Assembly (NCBI RefSeq): GCF_001613245.1
Contig: NZ_BDBZ01000014.1
Location: 83,668-147,667 of the forward strand
From: Nocardia speluncae NBRC 108251
GTDB lineage: Bacteria > Actinomycetota > Actinomycetes > Mycobacteriales > Mycobacteriaceae
DNA length: 64,000 nucleotides
Direction: 5' to 3'
The position numbers and the translations under genes are program-made. Every line of letters starts with the position of its first letter. Within the stretch, counting starts at the first letter, position 1. The notes below the pieces were generated by a model. It had not been told where the DNA came from and ran no database searches. It was given only the letters and a program-made list of their open reading frames with translations. Of this stretch, positions 19,251 through 27,822 are shown one piece after another.

Positions 19251-20246
19251 ATGACGAGGGCGGCGGTAATGGGTGCGGGATCGTGGGGTACGACACTGGC
19301 GAAGGTGTTGGCCGACGCGGGGACCGAGGTCACGGTGTGGGCTCGCCGGCCCGAGGTTGCCGAGGCCCTGGCCACCGATCACCGCAACCCGTACTACATG
19401 CCCGGAGTGCAGCTACCGCCGATCGCCGCCACCAACGATCACGAACGCGCCTTGGCCGGCGCCGATATCGTGGTGCTCGCAGTGCCCTCGCAATCCCTGC
19501 GCGCGAACCTGTCGGCCTGGGCACCGGATATCGGCGGCGACGCCACGCTGCTGAGTGTGGCAAAGGGGATCGAGAACGGCACCCTGCTGCGGATGAGCGA
19601 GGTGATCGCGGAGGTCAGCGGGGCGGATCCGGCGCGGATCGCGGTGCTGTCGGGACCGAACCTCGCCGGGGAGCTTGCCGCCGGGCAGCCTGCCGCGACG
19701 GTAATCGGCTGTATCGACGCGCAGCGGGCAGCGGCAGTACAGCAGGCGTGTGTCACCAGCTACTTCCGGCCCTACACCAACACCGATGTGACCGGCTGCG
19801 AAATCGGCGGTGCCTGTAAGAATGTGATCGCGCTGGCCTGCGGGATCGCCTCCGGCATGGGGTTCGGCGACAACTCCATCGCCGCGCTGATGACCCGGGG
19901 CCTGGCCGAGATCATCCGGCTCGGCGTGGCACTCGGCGCCGAACCTGCGACTCTGGCCGGGCTGGCGGGGGTCGGGGATCTGATCGCGACCTGCACCTCG
20001 CCGCTGTCACGCAACAGATCCTTCGGTGTGGCGCTCGGCTCCGGTGGCTCGATGCAGGTCGCGCAGGAGGCCACCCACGGCCAGATCGCCGAAGGCGTGA
20101 AATCCTGTAGTTCGGTCCGCGCGCTGGCAGACGCGCATGGGGTGGAGATGCCGCTCACCGAAGCCGTCCATCAGGTGTGTCACGAAGGATTGGCCGTGCA
20201 GTCGGCACTGGAGAAACTGCTGGGGCGCCGGATCAAACCCGAATGA
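19251..20246 (+). CDS. gpsA: Glycerol-3-phosphate dehydrogenase (NAD(P)+)
   Basis: GpsA reduces dihydroxyacetone phosphate to glycerol 3-phosphate for phospholipid synthesis. The 331-aa protein has the Rossmann motif [18 protein letters not shown] at residues 7-24 and the catalytic-lysine motif [16 protein letters not shown] near 185. The ATG at 19251 sits six nt after a CATTCT hexamer in a 30-bp spacer shared with fbiD, so the two divergent promoters must overlap. ddl follows after 55 bp. Confidence 0.96.
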   Translation: MTRAAVMGAGSWGTTLAKVLADAGTEVTVWARRPEVAEALATDHRNPYYMPGVQLPPIAATNDHERALAGADIVVLAVPSQSLRANLSAWAPDIGGDATLLSVAKGIENGTLLRMSEVIAEVSGADPARIAVLSGPNLAGELAAGQPAATVIGCIDAQRAAAVQQACVTSYFRPYTNTDVTGCEIGGACKNVIALACGIASGMGFGDNSIAALMTRGLAEIIRLGVALGAEPATLAGLAGVGDLIATCTSPLSRNRSFGVALGSGGSMQVAQEATHGQIAEGVKSCSSVRALADAHGVEMPLTEAVHQVCHEGLAVQSALEKLLGRRIKPE

Positions 20247-20289
20247 GCACGGGTCCGGTGCGCGGGGATTATCCGGTGCCGCGAGAGGG

Positions 20290-20295
20290 TACCGT
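20290..20295 (+). promoter_or_regulatory. -10 hexamer of ddl, leaderless type
   Basis: TACCGT ends 6 nt before ATG 20302. It lies in the 55-bp gpsA-ddl gap and implies that ddl has its own transcript. Confidence 0.5.
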
Positions 20296-20301
20296 TCGGG
20301 C

Positions 20302-21420
20302 ATGACCCGGATCAGAGTTGCCGTCGTCTTCGGCGGGCGCAGTAACGAGCACACGGTCTCGTGCATATCGGCCGGTGCCGTCCTGCGCAACCTCGATCCG
20401 GAGCGTTACGAAGCGGTGCCGATCGGTATCACCCGGGCCGGAACCTGGCTGCTCGCCGATATCGATATCGACGCACTCGCCCGCCACGACCGGACCCTGC
20501 CGTCGGTCACCGGCGACGGTACCGAGTTGGTGCTGGCCGCCGATCCGAGCCGTGCCGGAACGCTGGTACCGCTCGATGATCCGCGGACCGTTCTCGAAAC
20601 CGTCGATGTGGTGTTCCCGGTGCTGCACGGCCCGTTCGGCGAAGACGGCACCATTCAAGGAATGCTGGAATTGGCGGGCCTCCCGTACGTGGGCCCCGGT
20701 GTCCTGGCCAGCGCGGCCGGGATGGACAAAGAGTTCACCAAGAAACTGCTGGCCGCCGAAGGTCTGCCGGTGGGCGTGCAGGTGGTACTGCGGCCCGGCA
20801 CCGCGACCGTCGCGCCGGCGGACCGGCAGCGGCTCGGGTTGCCGGTGTTCGTCAAACCCGCCCGCGGCGGTTCGTCCATCGGGATCACCAAGGTCACCGA
20901 CTGGGCCGATCTCGATGCCGCGGTGGCCACCGCGCGCGAACACGATCCGAAGGTGATCGTGGAAGCCGCCATCGTCGGCCGGGAGGTCGAATGCGGTGTG
21001 CTGGAATTCCCGGACGCCCAGGTGGAAGCCAGTGTGCTCGCGGAAATCAGGATGCCCCAGGACCTCGCCGACGCCGATGCCGGTGAGGAACCCGCCGGGC
21101 CGGCCTTCTACGATTTCGACACCAAATACCTCGATGACGTCTGCGAATTCGACGTCCCGGCGAAACTGGACGACGATATCGCCGAGGAGGTCCGGGCGAT
21201 GGCGGTACGCGCCTTCCGGGCACTGGAATGTCAGGGGCTGGCGCGGGTCGATTTCTTCGTCACCGAGGACGGGCCCGTGATCAACGAGATCAACACGATG
21301 CCCGGATTCACGCCGATCTCCATGTACCCGCGGATGTGGCAGGAAACCGGGATCGGCTACGCGGAACTGCTCACCAACCTTGTCGACACCGCGCTGGCCC
21401 GCGGAACCGGCCTGCGCTGA
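20302..21420 (+). CDS. ddl: D-alanine--D-alanine ligase
   Basis: Ddl makes the D-Ala-D-Ala dipeptide of peptidoglycan precursors with ATP. The 372-aa ATP-grasp protein has [18 protein letters not shown] at the N-terminus (His/Ser site), [13 protein letters not shown] near residue 187 and [15 protein letters not shown] near 330, which bind ATP and magnesium. It is the target of D-cycloserine in relatives. The start is set by the conserved N-terminal strand; the frame is open further upstream without homology. Confidence 0.97.
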   Translation: MTRIRVAVVFGGRSNEHTVSCISAGAVLRNLDPERYEAVPIGITRAGTWLLADIDIDALARHDRTLPSVTGDGTELVLAADPSRAGTLVPLDDPRTVLETVDVVFPVLHGPFGEDGTIQGMLELAGLPYVGPGVLASAAGMDKEFTKKLLAAEGLPVGVQVVLRPGTATVAPADRQRLGLPVFVKPARGGSSIGITKVTDWADLDAAVATAREHDPKVIVEAAIVGREVECGVLEFPDAQVEASVLAEIRMPQDLADADAGEEPAGPAFYDFDTKYLDDVCEFDVPAKLDDDIAEEVRAMAVRAFRALECQGLARVDFFVTEDGPVINEINTMPGFTPISMYPRMWQETGIGYAELLTNLVDTALARGTGLR

Positions 21421-21470
21421 GCCGACCCGGTCGAGCCGAATCAGCACCGGGTGGACGAGCCACTGATGAA

Positions 21471-22139
21471 CTAGTTGGGCAGTTCGCCGGGATCGAGCGG
21501 CTGCGCCGGCAGGTGCGCGGTGAGAGTGTCCGAGACCGCCTGCAGCGGCGTCGGGCCGGAACCGTCGGGAACGGTGAGCGCGATATAGGTTTCGCGGTCG
21601 ACAGCGAACCAAGTGGCGGTGGCCGCGGTCTCGTCGCGGACCTCGAACCATTGGACGCCGTTGACGACCTGCAGCGGGGAAGCCCGGTTGAATTCCAGCG
21701 GGCGATCCAGACCGCAACGCAGCACCACCGCGTCACCGCCGTCCGGCCGCTGCCAGGCCGCCGTCGCGGGTGGGGCGGGTTCGATCAGTGTCGAGCGGGT
21801 GAACTCACCGACGTCGGCGGGTAACGCGGGCAGTAGTGCGGTACAGGCCGGGCCGTCGGCCGCGGGCGCCGGAACCGGGCCTAGCGCCAGCGGTTCGCGT
21901 TCGGCCGGGCCGCGCAAAACGATCACGGCCGCGACCAGGACGCCGACCAGTAGTGCGACAGGCAATGCGACCGCAGTCGCGATGAGCGCGGGAGGGTAGG
22001 GCGTGCGTTCGGGAGTCGCATCGTCCGGAGTGGTGTTCTCGAGGGTCGCGTTGTCCGGGGTCGCGTTGTCCGGGGTCGCTGCGTCTTGTGCCTCGGTGTC
22101 CGGGGTCTCCGTGTTCCTTTCGGGCGATGTCCCCGGCAT
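21471..22139 (-). CDS. DUF3515 membrane-anchored protein
   Basis: This 222-aa protein has a short acidic cytoplasmic N-terminus (residues 1-48) of near-repeats of the form TPDNATP, one transmembrane helix at about 50-75, and an extracytoplasmic domain (about 80-220) matching the DUF3515 family, with two cysteines (ACTALLPALP and LRCGLDRP) that probably form a disulphide. The function is unknown. The gene sits between ddl and thiL in mycobacteria and nocardiae and converges on ddl here. ATG 22139 follows AAGGA at about 8 nt. Confidence 0.82.
   Translation of the reverse strand: MPGTSPERNTETPDTEAQDAATPDNATPDNATLENTTPDDATPERTPYPPALIATAVALPVALLVGVLVAAVIVLRGPAEREPLALGPVPAPAADGPACTALLPALPADVGEFTRSTLIEPAPPATAAWQRPDGGDAVVLRCGLDRPLEFNRASPLQVVNGVQWFEVRDETAATATWFAVDRETYIALTVPDGSGPTPLQAVSDTLTAHLPAQPLDPGELPN
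22043..22079. repeat. 15-bp tandem repeat inside the DUF3515 gene
   Basis: Two perfect copies plus part of a third of GGGTCGCGTTGTCCG encode the repeated ATPDN residues. Such a repeat may change copy number without breaking the frame. Confidence 0.75.
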
Positions 22140-22480
22140 CCTCGACGATCCTTTCTTCGGTATTCGGGTATCGGATGAGCCGCGTCCCGACCAATGGTCG
22201 GCAACGAGCTGGTGTACCGAGTACGGCGTGGTCCGACCGCCCCTCGCACGGCATCCGATCGGGCCGTCCGGCGTGTGCTCCGCGATCCGGCCGTGGCGCG
22301 GTCGATGGCGGCAGCCGCCGAGCCCGGCCACCGGGCACAGGGTACCGTCAGTGCGGAAAGCGCTGGACGACCGGCTGTCGGCCCGGCCCCGGCTCCGGTC
22401 CGCCGGACCCGAATCCGTTCGGCCGGGCCTCCTGGCCGGCGGAGTCAGCGAATCCACCGCCCGATCGGCAGTGGCGGCGA
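22140..22480. other. Divergent spacer between the DUF3515 gene and thiL
   Basis: This 341-bp stretch must hold the promoters of both genes. I see no hairpin, palindrome or convincing small gene in it. Confidence 0.5.
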
Positions 22481-23506
22481 ATGAGAAAGGTCCTGGCGAT
22501 CAGCATCCCACCGACAGTGCGCGACCTGGGCGAATTCGCCCTGATCGACCGGATCAACGCGGGCCGGGCACAGGGCCCCGCAGTCCGGCTGGGCCCCGGT
22601 GACGATGCCGCGGTACTGACCGCGGCGCGCGGGAACTACGTGGTGAGCACGGATATGTTGATCGAGGACCGGCATTTCCGGTTGGACTGGTCGAACCCGG
22701 ACGAGATCGGGCGTAAGGCGATCGCGCAGAACGCGGCCGATATCTACGCTATGGGCGCCGAACCCGTGGGTTACGTGATCGGCCTGGGGCTGCCCGGGGA
22801 CACTCCGGTGGATTTCGTCAGCCGGCTCGCGGACGGATTCTGGGCCGAAGCGGAGCGGGCAGGGGGTTCTGTCGCAGGCGGGGATATCGTGCACAGCGCC
22901 CAATTGGTGATCTCGGTAACAGCCTTCGGGGATCCGCTGGGCGATCGGCCGGTCACCCGGTCCGGTGCACGGGTCGGCGGCACGGTGGCGATCGCGGGCC
23001 GGCCGGGATGGTCCGCGGCCGGTTTCGCACTGCTGTCACAGGCCCACCAGGGTGTCATGCGCCGACACGCGGATTCGACGGCCGCGGTGGTGGTGGCCGC
23101 GGCCGCGGCCCACCGTGCACCGCGCCCGGCCTATGACCTGGTTCGCGCGGCGATGGGCACCGCTACCCCGCCGGAAGCCCTCACCGATATCTCCGACGGG
23201 TTGCTCGCCGATCTCGGGCATCTGGCCGCCGCCTCAGGGGTCGCGGTGGCGGTGGACTCCGCCGCCTTGCGTGATCCGGACCTGCAGCTGTGCGCGGCGG
23301 AACTGGAAGCGGATGCGCGGCAATGGATTCTGACCGGCGGTGAGGATCACGTATTCGCCGGGGTATGGGCGCCGGGGGAGGCGCCGCCGCCCGGATGGAC
23401 CCTCATCGGGCGTATCGAGGCCGGTCGAGGCGTCGCCGTGGATGGTGCGCTTTATCGGGGCGCGGGGGGTTGGGAGGCCTTCTCCGGCTCGGACTCGGCG
23501 AAATAG
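22481..23506 (+). CDS. thiL: Thiamine-monophosphate kinase
   Basis: ThiL phosphorylates thiamine monophosphate to the active cofactor thiamine pyrophosphate. The 341-aa protein of the PurM-like ATPase fold has [12 protein letters not shown] near residue 37, [22 protein letters not shown] near 85, and [15 protein letters not shown] and TGGEDHVF further on, which bind ATP and metal. The ATG at 22481 is about 15 residues before the first conserved block, a normal offset. ung starts 26 bp downstream. Confidence 0.95.
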   Translation: MRKVLAISIPPTVRDLGEFALIDRINAGRAQGPAVRLGPGDDAAVLTAARGNYVVSTDMLIEDRHFRLDWSNPDEIGRKAIAQNAADIYAMGAEPVGYVIGLGLPGDTPVDFVSRLADGFWAEAERAGGSVAGGDIVHSAQLVISVTAFGDPLGDRPVTRSGARVGGTVAIAGRPGWSAAGFALLSQAHQGVMRRHADSTAAVVVAAAAAHRAPRPAYDLVRAAMGTATPPEALTDISDGLLADLGHLAAASGVAVAVDSAALRDPDLQLCAAELEADARQWILTGGEDHVFAGVWAPGEAPPPGWTLIGRIEAGRGVAVDGALYRGAGGWEAFSGSDSAK

Positions 23507-23532
23507 GACCACTCACGATAGGTTGTGCGGTC

Positions 23533-24216
23533 ATGGGCACGAAACCACTCGCGGAAATCATCGATCCCGGCTGGGCGAAAGCATTGGACCCGGTGGCCGA
23601 CCGGATCGCGGCGATGGGTGAATTCCTGCGTACCGAGAACGCTGCAGGGCGCGGATATCTACCTGTCGGGGAAAATGTGCTGCGCGCCTTCCAGCACCCC
23701 TTCGAAGATGTGCGAGTGCTGATCGTCGGCCAGGACCCCTATCCCACCCCGGGGCACCCCATGGGATTGAGCTTCTCGGTGGCGCCGGACGTTTCGCCGG
23801 TCCCGCGCAGCCTGGCCAATATCTTCGCCGAGTACAGCAAGGATCTCGGCCACCCCACACCCACGAACGGGGATCTGAGCCCGTGGTCCGATCAAGGTGT
23901 GCTGTTGCTGAACCGCGTGCTGACGGTTTCGCCGGGTACACCCGCCTCGCATCGCGGCAAGGGCTGGGAAGCGGTCACCGAACAGGCCATCCGTGCCCTG
24001 GTGGGCCGGAACGAACCGCTGGTGGCGGTCCTGTGGGGTCGCGATGCCGGCTCGTTGAAACCGGCGCTGACCCAGGCCGAGGTGCCTTGTATCGAATCTG
24101 CGCATCCGTCACCGCTGTCGGCGTCGCGAGGATTCTTCGGTTCGCGTCCGTTCTCCCGGGTCAACGAACTCCTGGACGGACTCGGCGCGGAACCGGTGGA
24201 CTGGCGCCTGCCCTGA
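23533..24216 (+). CDS. ung: Uracil-DNA glycosylase
   Basis: Ung excises uracil from DNA to start base-excision repair. The 227-aa family 1 enzyme has the water-activating motif [18 protein letters not shown] with catalytic Asp68, and the minor-groove loop [18 protein letters not shown] near 185. The ATG at 23533 gives the standard length. It is probably co-transcribed with thiL, though a TAGGTT hexamer 8 nt before the ATG may also give a short-leader transcript. Confidence 0.97.
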   Translation: MGTKPLAEIIDPGWAKALDPVADRIAAMGEFLRTENAAGRGYLPVGENVLRAFQHPFEDVRVLIVGQDPYPTPGHPMGLSFSVAPDVSPVPRSLANIFAEYSKDLGHPTPTNGDLSPWSDQGVLLLNRVLTVSPGTPASHRGKGWEAVTEQAIRALVGRNEPLVAVLWGRDAGSLKPALTQAEVPCIESAHPSPLSASRGFFGSRPFSRVNELLDGLGAEPVDWRLP

Positions 24217-24251
24217 CAAGGCGTCGAAGAAAAACAAGTGAGGAGCACACC

Positions 24252-24491
24252 ATGAATATGCGCGGCATCACCGCCACGCTCGCGCTGGGCGCCGCCGCCC
24301 TGTCCGGCGCCGCCGGGGCGACGGCCGGAGCGGCCCCGCTGACCCTGCAACCGGCCCAGCCGGTCACCGAACCCGCACCGGTCGCCGAGGATTTCACCTC
24401 GTCCGGTTCGTCCACGATCTCCGCGTCGGTGAACGCCAAGGGCGCATGCCTGTTCCAGCGGACCCTCAGCGCCATGGACCTGGACTGCTGA
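24252..24491 (+). CDS. Small secreted protein of unknown function
   Basis: This 79-aa product has a clear Sec signal peptide (residues 1-28: MNMRG, then an Ala/Leu/Gly run ending AGA). The mature part is a Pro/Thr/Glu-rich stretch followed by SSGSSTISASVNAKGACLFQ and ends in a cysteine (DLDC). The two cysteines, 15 residues apart, may form a disulphide. A good AGGAG site lies 6 nt before ATG 24252, supporting a real gene. I do not recognise the family. Confidence 0.72.
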   Translation: MNMRGITATLALGAAALSGAAGATAGAAPLTLQPAQPVTEPAPVAEDFTSSGSSTISASVNAKGACLFQRTLSAMDLDC

Positions 24492-24530
24492 TTTTGTTCG
24501 TTCGTACGGCGTAACGCCGGCATATTTGCG

Positions 24531-25412
24531 ATGCTGCGAATCGTGACTAATGCGAACAATCTGCTCGATCCCGTCCAGCTGCGTCTCCGTGGCGCGGGCG
24601 GGATCGAGCTCGTTGCGGACCGATACGGGCCGGCGGACGGCCCCACGGCGCTTTTCCTGCACGGCGGCGGGCAGACCCGGCACTCCTGGAAGCAGACGGG
24701 CGCGCAACTCGGCGCCGCAGGAATCCGTGCGGTCACACTGGACGCGCGCGGACACGGTGACAGCGAATGGGCACTGGATCGCGATTACCGCTATGCGGCC
24801 ATGGTCGGCGATGTATTCGCGGTACTGGAGCAACTGGGCGGCGGCCCGGCGGTGCTGGTCGGTGCCAGTATGGGCGGGATCACCGGGCTGCTCTCCACCG
24901 CAGCTCCGGGCGGGGACGCGATCTCTGCGCTGGTCCTGGTCGATATCGTCACCCGGCCCGAACCCGAGGGAGTCGACCGGGTCGTCACCTTCCTCAACAA
25001 GAACCCCGAGGGTTTCGCCACGGTGGAGGAAGCCGCCGATGCGGTCGCCGAATATATGCCGCACCGGCCCCGGCCCAAATCCAGCGCGGGTCTGCTACGC
25101 AACCTCCGGCAGCGCGACGGGCGCTGGTACTGGCACTGGGACCCGGGCATTCTCGGTGACAAAGGTCACGACCCCGATGAGATGGCGCGCGACCTGGAAG
25201 GCGTAGCTCGGGCACTGACGATCCCGGTTCTCCTGGTACGTGGTCTGAAATCCGATGTCGTCAGCGCCGAAGGCGCCGCCGAATTCCAGGCGCTGGTACC
25301 GCATGCGGAAATCGCCGAAATCGGCAATGCCGCCCACACCGCCGCCGGTGACGACAACGACGCCTTCACCGAGGCGGTCACCGAATTCGTGCTCCGCGCC
25401 CGGCACATCTGA
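24531..25412 (+). CDS. Alpha/beta hydrolase
   Basis: This 293-aa protein has the alpha/beta-hydrolase fold: oxyanion-hole region FLHGGGQTRHSW (about residue 41), VTLDARGHGDSEW, and the nucleophile elbow GASMG with Ser113. The acid is likely within LVRGLKSDVVS near 240 and the catalytic His is His269 in NAAHTAAG. Together these make an intact triad. It resembles peroxidase-type or lactone-hydrolase members, but the substrate cannot be named. It lies in the interval that in M. tuberculosis separates ung from rpmB. Confidence 0.87.
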   Translation: MLRIVTNANNLLDPVQLRLRGAGGIELVADRYGPADGPTALFLHGGGQTRHSWKQTGAQLGAAGIRAVTLDARGHGDSEWALDRDYRYAAMVGDVFAVLEQLGGGPAVLVGASMGGITGLLSTAAPGGDAISALVLVDIVTRPEPEGVDRVVTFLNKNPEGFATVEEAADAVAEYMPHRPRPKSSAGLLRNLRQRDGRWYWHWDPGILGDKGHDPDEMARDLEGVARALTIPVLLVRGLKSDVVSAEGAAEFQALVPHAEIAEIGNAAHTAAGDDNDAFTEAVTEFVLRARHI

Positions 25413-25783
25413 TCGCCAGGATTCCGAATCCCGGCGCAGCCACCGCCGCCGGCGCATGCGCACCCTGCGTGACGGCACTGTGCTTTCGGCGCGTAGGGGC
25501 CCTCTGTCCGCGGTACTCGGGCCTGCGGAGCATTGTCTGCGCACGTGGACCGGCCGAGCAGTTCGAGGCCCGCACTGAACGTGGCATCGCTGCCGGTTGC
25601 GTCAGGTGTGGGAAGTGCGGCCGTTACGGATTGCGTCGGCCACCGCGACGTCGGTTGCGTCGGCTCGGTGCCGGGAGGACTTCGGGTGTTCCCCGGAAGT
25701 TGTGTCACGATCGGTAGGTGTAGCCGGTCCGCGACCGATGAGGTCGCGGACCGGATCGGTTCTGCGTGGTCGGGCGGTCCGGA
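25413..25783. other. Convergent spacer after the hydrolase and enoyl-CoA hydratase genes
   Basis: No gene is supported in this 371-bp stretch; the open frames in it have no recognisable domain. It contains the hairpin at 25724-25754. Confidence 0.55.
25724..25754. terminator. 13-bp hairpin between convergent genes
   Basis: CCGGTCCGCGACC and its complement form a perfect stem with a 5-nt loop, 30 bp from the end of the leftward enoyl-CoA hydratase gene. It may act in both directions. Confidence 0.65.
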
Positions 25784-26569
25784 TCAGCTGAGACCGGAAT
25801 AATCGGGGGCGCGTTTGGCCAGGAAGGCGTCCACGCCTTCGCGTCCGGTGGGGCTACCGGCGGCCTTGCCCATGGCGTCGCGCTCGGCGTCCAGCTGTTC
25901 GCTCAGGGTCGCGGTGGCGGAGCTGCTGAGCAGCGTACGAATCGAGGTGTAACTGGCGCGCGGACCGCGGGCCAGAGTGCGGGCGAGATCGCGGGCGGCG
26001 TCCTGGACGGCGTCGTCGCTGTCGGTGAGCCGCGCCAGGATACCGAGGCGGTGTGCTTCCGCGGCGTCCAGCGCGGTGTCGGTGAGCATGATCTCGCGGG
26101 CCTTCGCGAAGCCCACCAGCCGCGGTAGCGTCCACGACATACCGCCGTCCGGGCTCAATCCCACCCCCGGATACGCGGGGCGCAACCGGGTGCCCGGGCC
26201 ACCGACCGCGATATCGGCCGCACATACCAGGCTCATACCGGCACCGGCCGCCCACCCGTGCACCGCCGCGACCACCGGAATCGGTGCGGCTTCCAGCGCG
26301 CGGACGAAAACGTGCAACGTATCGGCGAGCTGGTACAGGTGCGCGGAACGATCCTCGACAGCGGCGAAGCCCCGGACGTCACCGCCGGCACAGAAATTGG
26401 GACCGGAACCGGTGAGCAATACAGCGCCCACATCCTTGCCTGCCGCGGCCAAGGCGGCGGTGCCCGCGGTGACTCCCGTGAAGTCGAGGGAGGTTCCTCG
26501 GGCCGCGGTGGACAGGGTGATCTCCAGTACCCCGTCCTCGATCCGGATGTATTCGCTTTCGGTGCTCAT
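25784..26569 (-). CDS. Enoyl-CoA hydratase/isomerase family protein
   Basis: This 261-aa crotonase-fold protein acts on acyl-CoA thioesters. Oxyanion-hole segments are AGGDVRGFA near residue 62 and HGWAAGAGMSLVCAADIAV near 105. The stretch YPGVGLSPDGGMSW near 133 has Asp in the active-site position, as in PaaG-like isomerases, instead of the two glutamates of true hydratases, so isomerase activity is more likely than hydration. It overlaps the upstream GNAT gene by ATGA, so the two are translated together. Confidence 0.88.
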   Translation of the reverse strand: MSTESEYIRIEDGVLEITLSTAARGTSLDFTGVTAGTAALAAAGKDVGAVLLTGSGPNFCAGGDVRGFAAVEDRSAHLYQLADTLHVFVRALEAAPIPVVAAVHGWAAGAGMSLVCAADIAVGGPGTRLRPAYPGVGLSPDGGMSWTLPRLVGFAKAREIMLTDTALDAAEAHRLGILARLTDSDDAVQDAARDLARTLARGPRASYTSIRTLLSSSATATLSEQLDAERDAMGKAAGSPTGREGVDAFLAKRAPDYSGLS

Positions 26570-27174
26570 GATCGGCACTCTACTGCCGGGCGCACCAACC
26601 TGATCTCGGTCGTGGTGGCGAACCGTTCGGCCCGGGCGGTGCCATCGGCCGAGAAACCGTACTTGCTGTAGAAGGCGCGGGCCCGCAGGTTCTGTTCGAA
26701 AACCCACAGCGAGCAGGACTTGTCCGGCTCCAGTACGGCGTCCAGCAAGGCCTGTGCGAGCCCGCTGCCGTACCACGGTGCCCGGACGTACAGCGCACCC
26801 AGTTCCCGCTCCGCAGCCGCGGGATATTCACTCGGCGGACCGTAGTGGACGAACCCGATGACCTCGGTTCCGGATTCCGCAACCGCGGTGGTTCCTGTGG
26901 GGGATCGAGCGATCCGTTCGACGGTGGCGGCGCGGCGATCCGGATCCAGGGCCGCCAGTACATGCTCGGGTACCAGTCCCTGATAAGCCTCGCGCCAGCA
27001 GGCGATATGGCAGACAGCCAGCGCATGGGCATGCCTCGGATCGAGGGGAACTATTCGCCACCGCGGTCCGGAACCCGCCTGCTCCGCACTGTTCGGATCG
27101 ATGGGGACCCTCCGATCATCGGACGCCCGTACGAACTCGCCCCGGCTGCCATGAGGCAGCCGGGGCGAGACCAT
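26566..27174 (-). CDS. GNAT-family N-acetyltransferase, start uncertain
   Basis: Residues from about 38 form a GNAT domain (RWRIVPLDPRHAHALAVCHIACWREAYQGL; acetyl-CoA-binding ELGALYVRAPWYGSGLAQALLDAVL; SLWVFEQNLRARAFYSKYGF), probably acetylating a small amine or protein. The only ATG/GTG/TTG in frame before the domain is ATG 27174, which places a 15-bp hairpin inside the first 13 codons. A CATAAT hexamer 6 nt upstream would give a leaderless transcript. The alternative is a non-standard ATC start at about 27102, which has GGAGGG 5 nt before it. The domain is secure, the N-terminus is not. Confidence 0.78.
   Translation of the reverse strand: MVSPRLPHGSRGEFVRASDDRRVPIDPNSAEQAGSGPRWRIVPLDPRHAHALAVCHIACWREAYQGLVPEHVLAALDPDRRAATVERIARSPTGTTAVAESGTEVIGFVHYGPPSEYPAAAERELGALYVRAPWYGSGLAQALLDAVLEPDKSCSLWVFEQNLRARAFYSKYGFSADGTARAERFATTTEIRLVRPAVECRS
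27136..27169 (-). terminator. 15-bp hairpin after rpmB, overlapping the GNAT 5' end
   Basis: CTCGCCCCGGCTGCC and its perfect complement enclose ATGA. It lies 90 bp after the leftward rpmB gene, the usual place of a terminator, yet inside the longest GNAT reading frame. No T tract is present. Confidence 0.6.
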
Positions 27175-27258
27175 GTTCAGATTATGTGTACCGATGCGGC
27201 AGCGAGCAGCTTGCGCCGCGCAACCGCCGCAGCTCGGACCACAGGCGATCGACGCGAC

Positions 27259-27450
27259 TCAGCCGCGGACGACCTTGCCCGCCTTCAGGCAGGAGGTGCA
27301 CACGTTCATCCGGCGAGTGTTACCCGGGGCGACCTGTGCACGCACGGTCTGGATATTCGGGTTCCAGCGACGGTTGGTGCGCCGGTGCGAATGCGAGACC
27401 GACTTCCCGAAGCCGGGGCCCTTGGCGCAGACGTCGCAGACGGCAGCCAT
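27259..27450 (-). CDS. rpmB: 50S ribosomal protein L28, zinc-binding form
   Basis: L28 is a 63-aa large-subunit ribosomal protein. It begins [22 protein letters not shown], and the pairs C5-x2-C8 and C51-x2-C54 form the zinc ribbon of the C+ type. Zinc-free paralogues under Zur control exist in many actinobacteria; this is the zinc form. ATG 27450 has GGAG at about 9 nt. Confidence 0.96.
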   Translation of the reverse strand: MAAVCDVCAKGPGFGKSVSHSHRRTNRRWNPNIQTVRAQVAPGNTRRMNVCTSCLKAGKVVRG

Positions 27451-27822
27451 AGTCGCGAACTCCTTCATGTCTTCAGAGGGATCTGCCACCGGTACAGCGG
27501 CCGATCCGAGATCAATGTCTTCCTGCCTGCCGGGCATCCCCCGGAAGCGCAGACCGATCCGATCGCGCCAGGCAACCCCGCAAGAGTAGCCCGACCCGCA
27601 ATGATCCACAAAACCGGGGGTGGACGCCGCCCGTGCGGCCGCGGCCTGCACACCCGGCAGCCGCCGGCCGGCGGGGCCCGTTGCTTCGAGGCTACGCCGG
27701 CGCTGCGACCCCATGGGTCGAGCCACTGTCGCTTTGTCCTGCCGGCGTGCACCGATTCGCGATGTCGGGCACCCCCGCTAACCTGGCGGGCGACGAACCC
27801 GACGACCAGGAACGAGGTGGCG
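27451..27822. other. Divergent spacer between rpmB and the DhaL-type gene
   Basis: This 372-bp region presumably holds both promoters. No palindrome, hairpin or small gene stood out beyond the two ribosome-binding sites. Confidence 0.5.
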
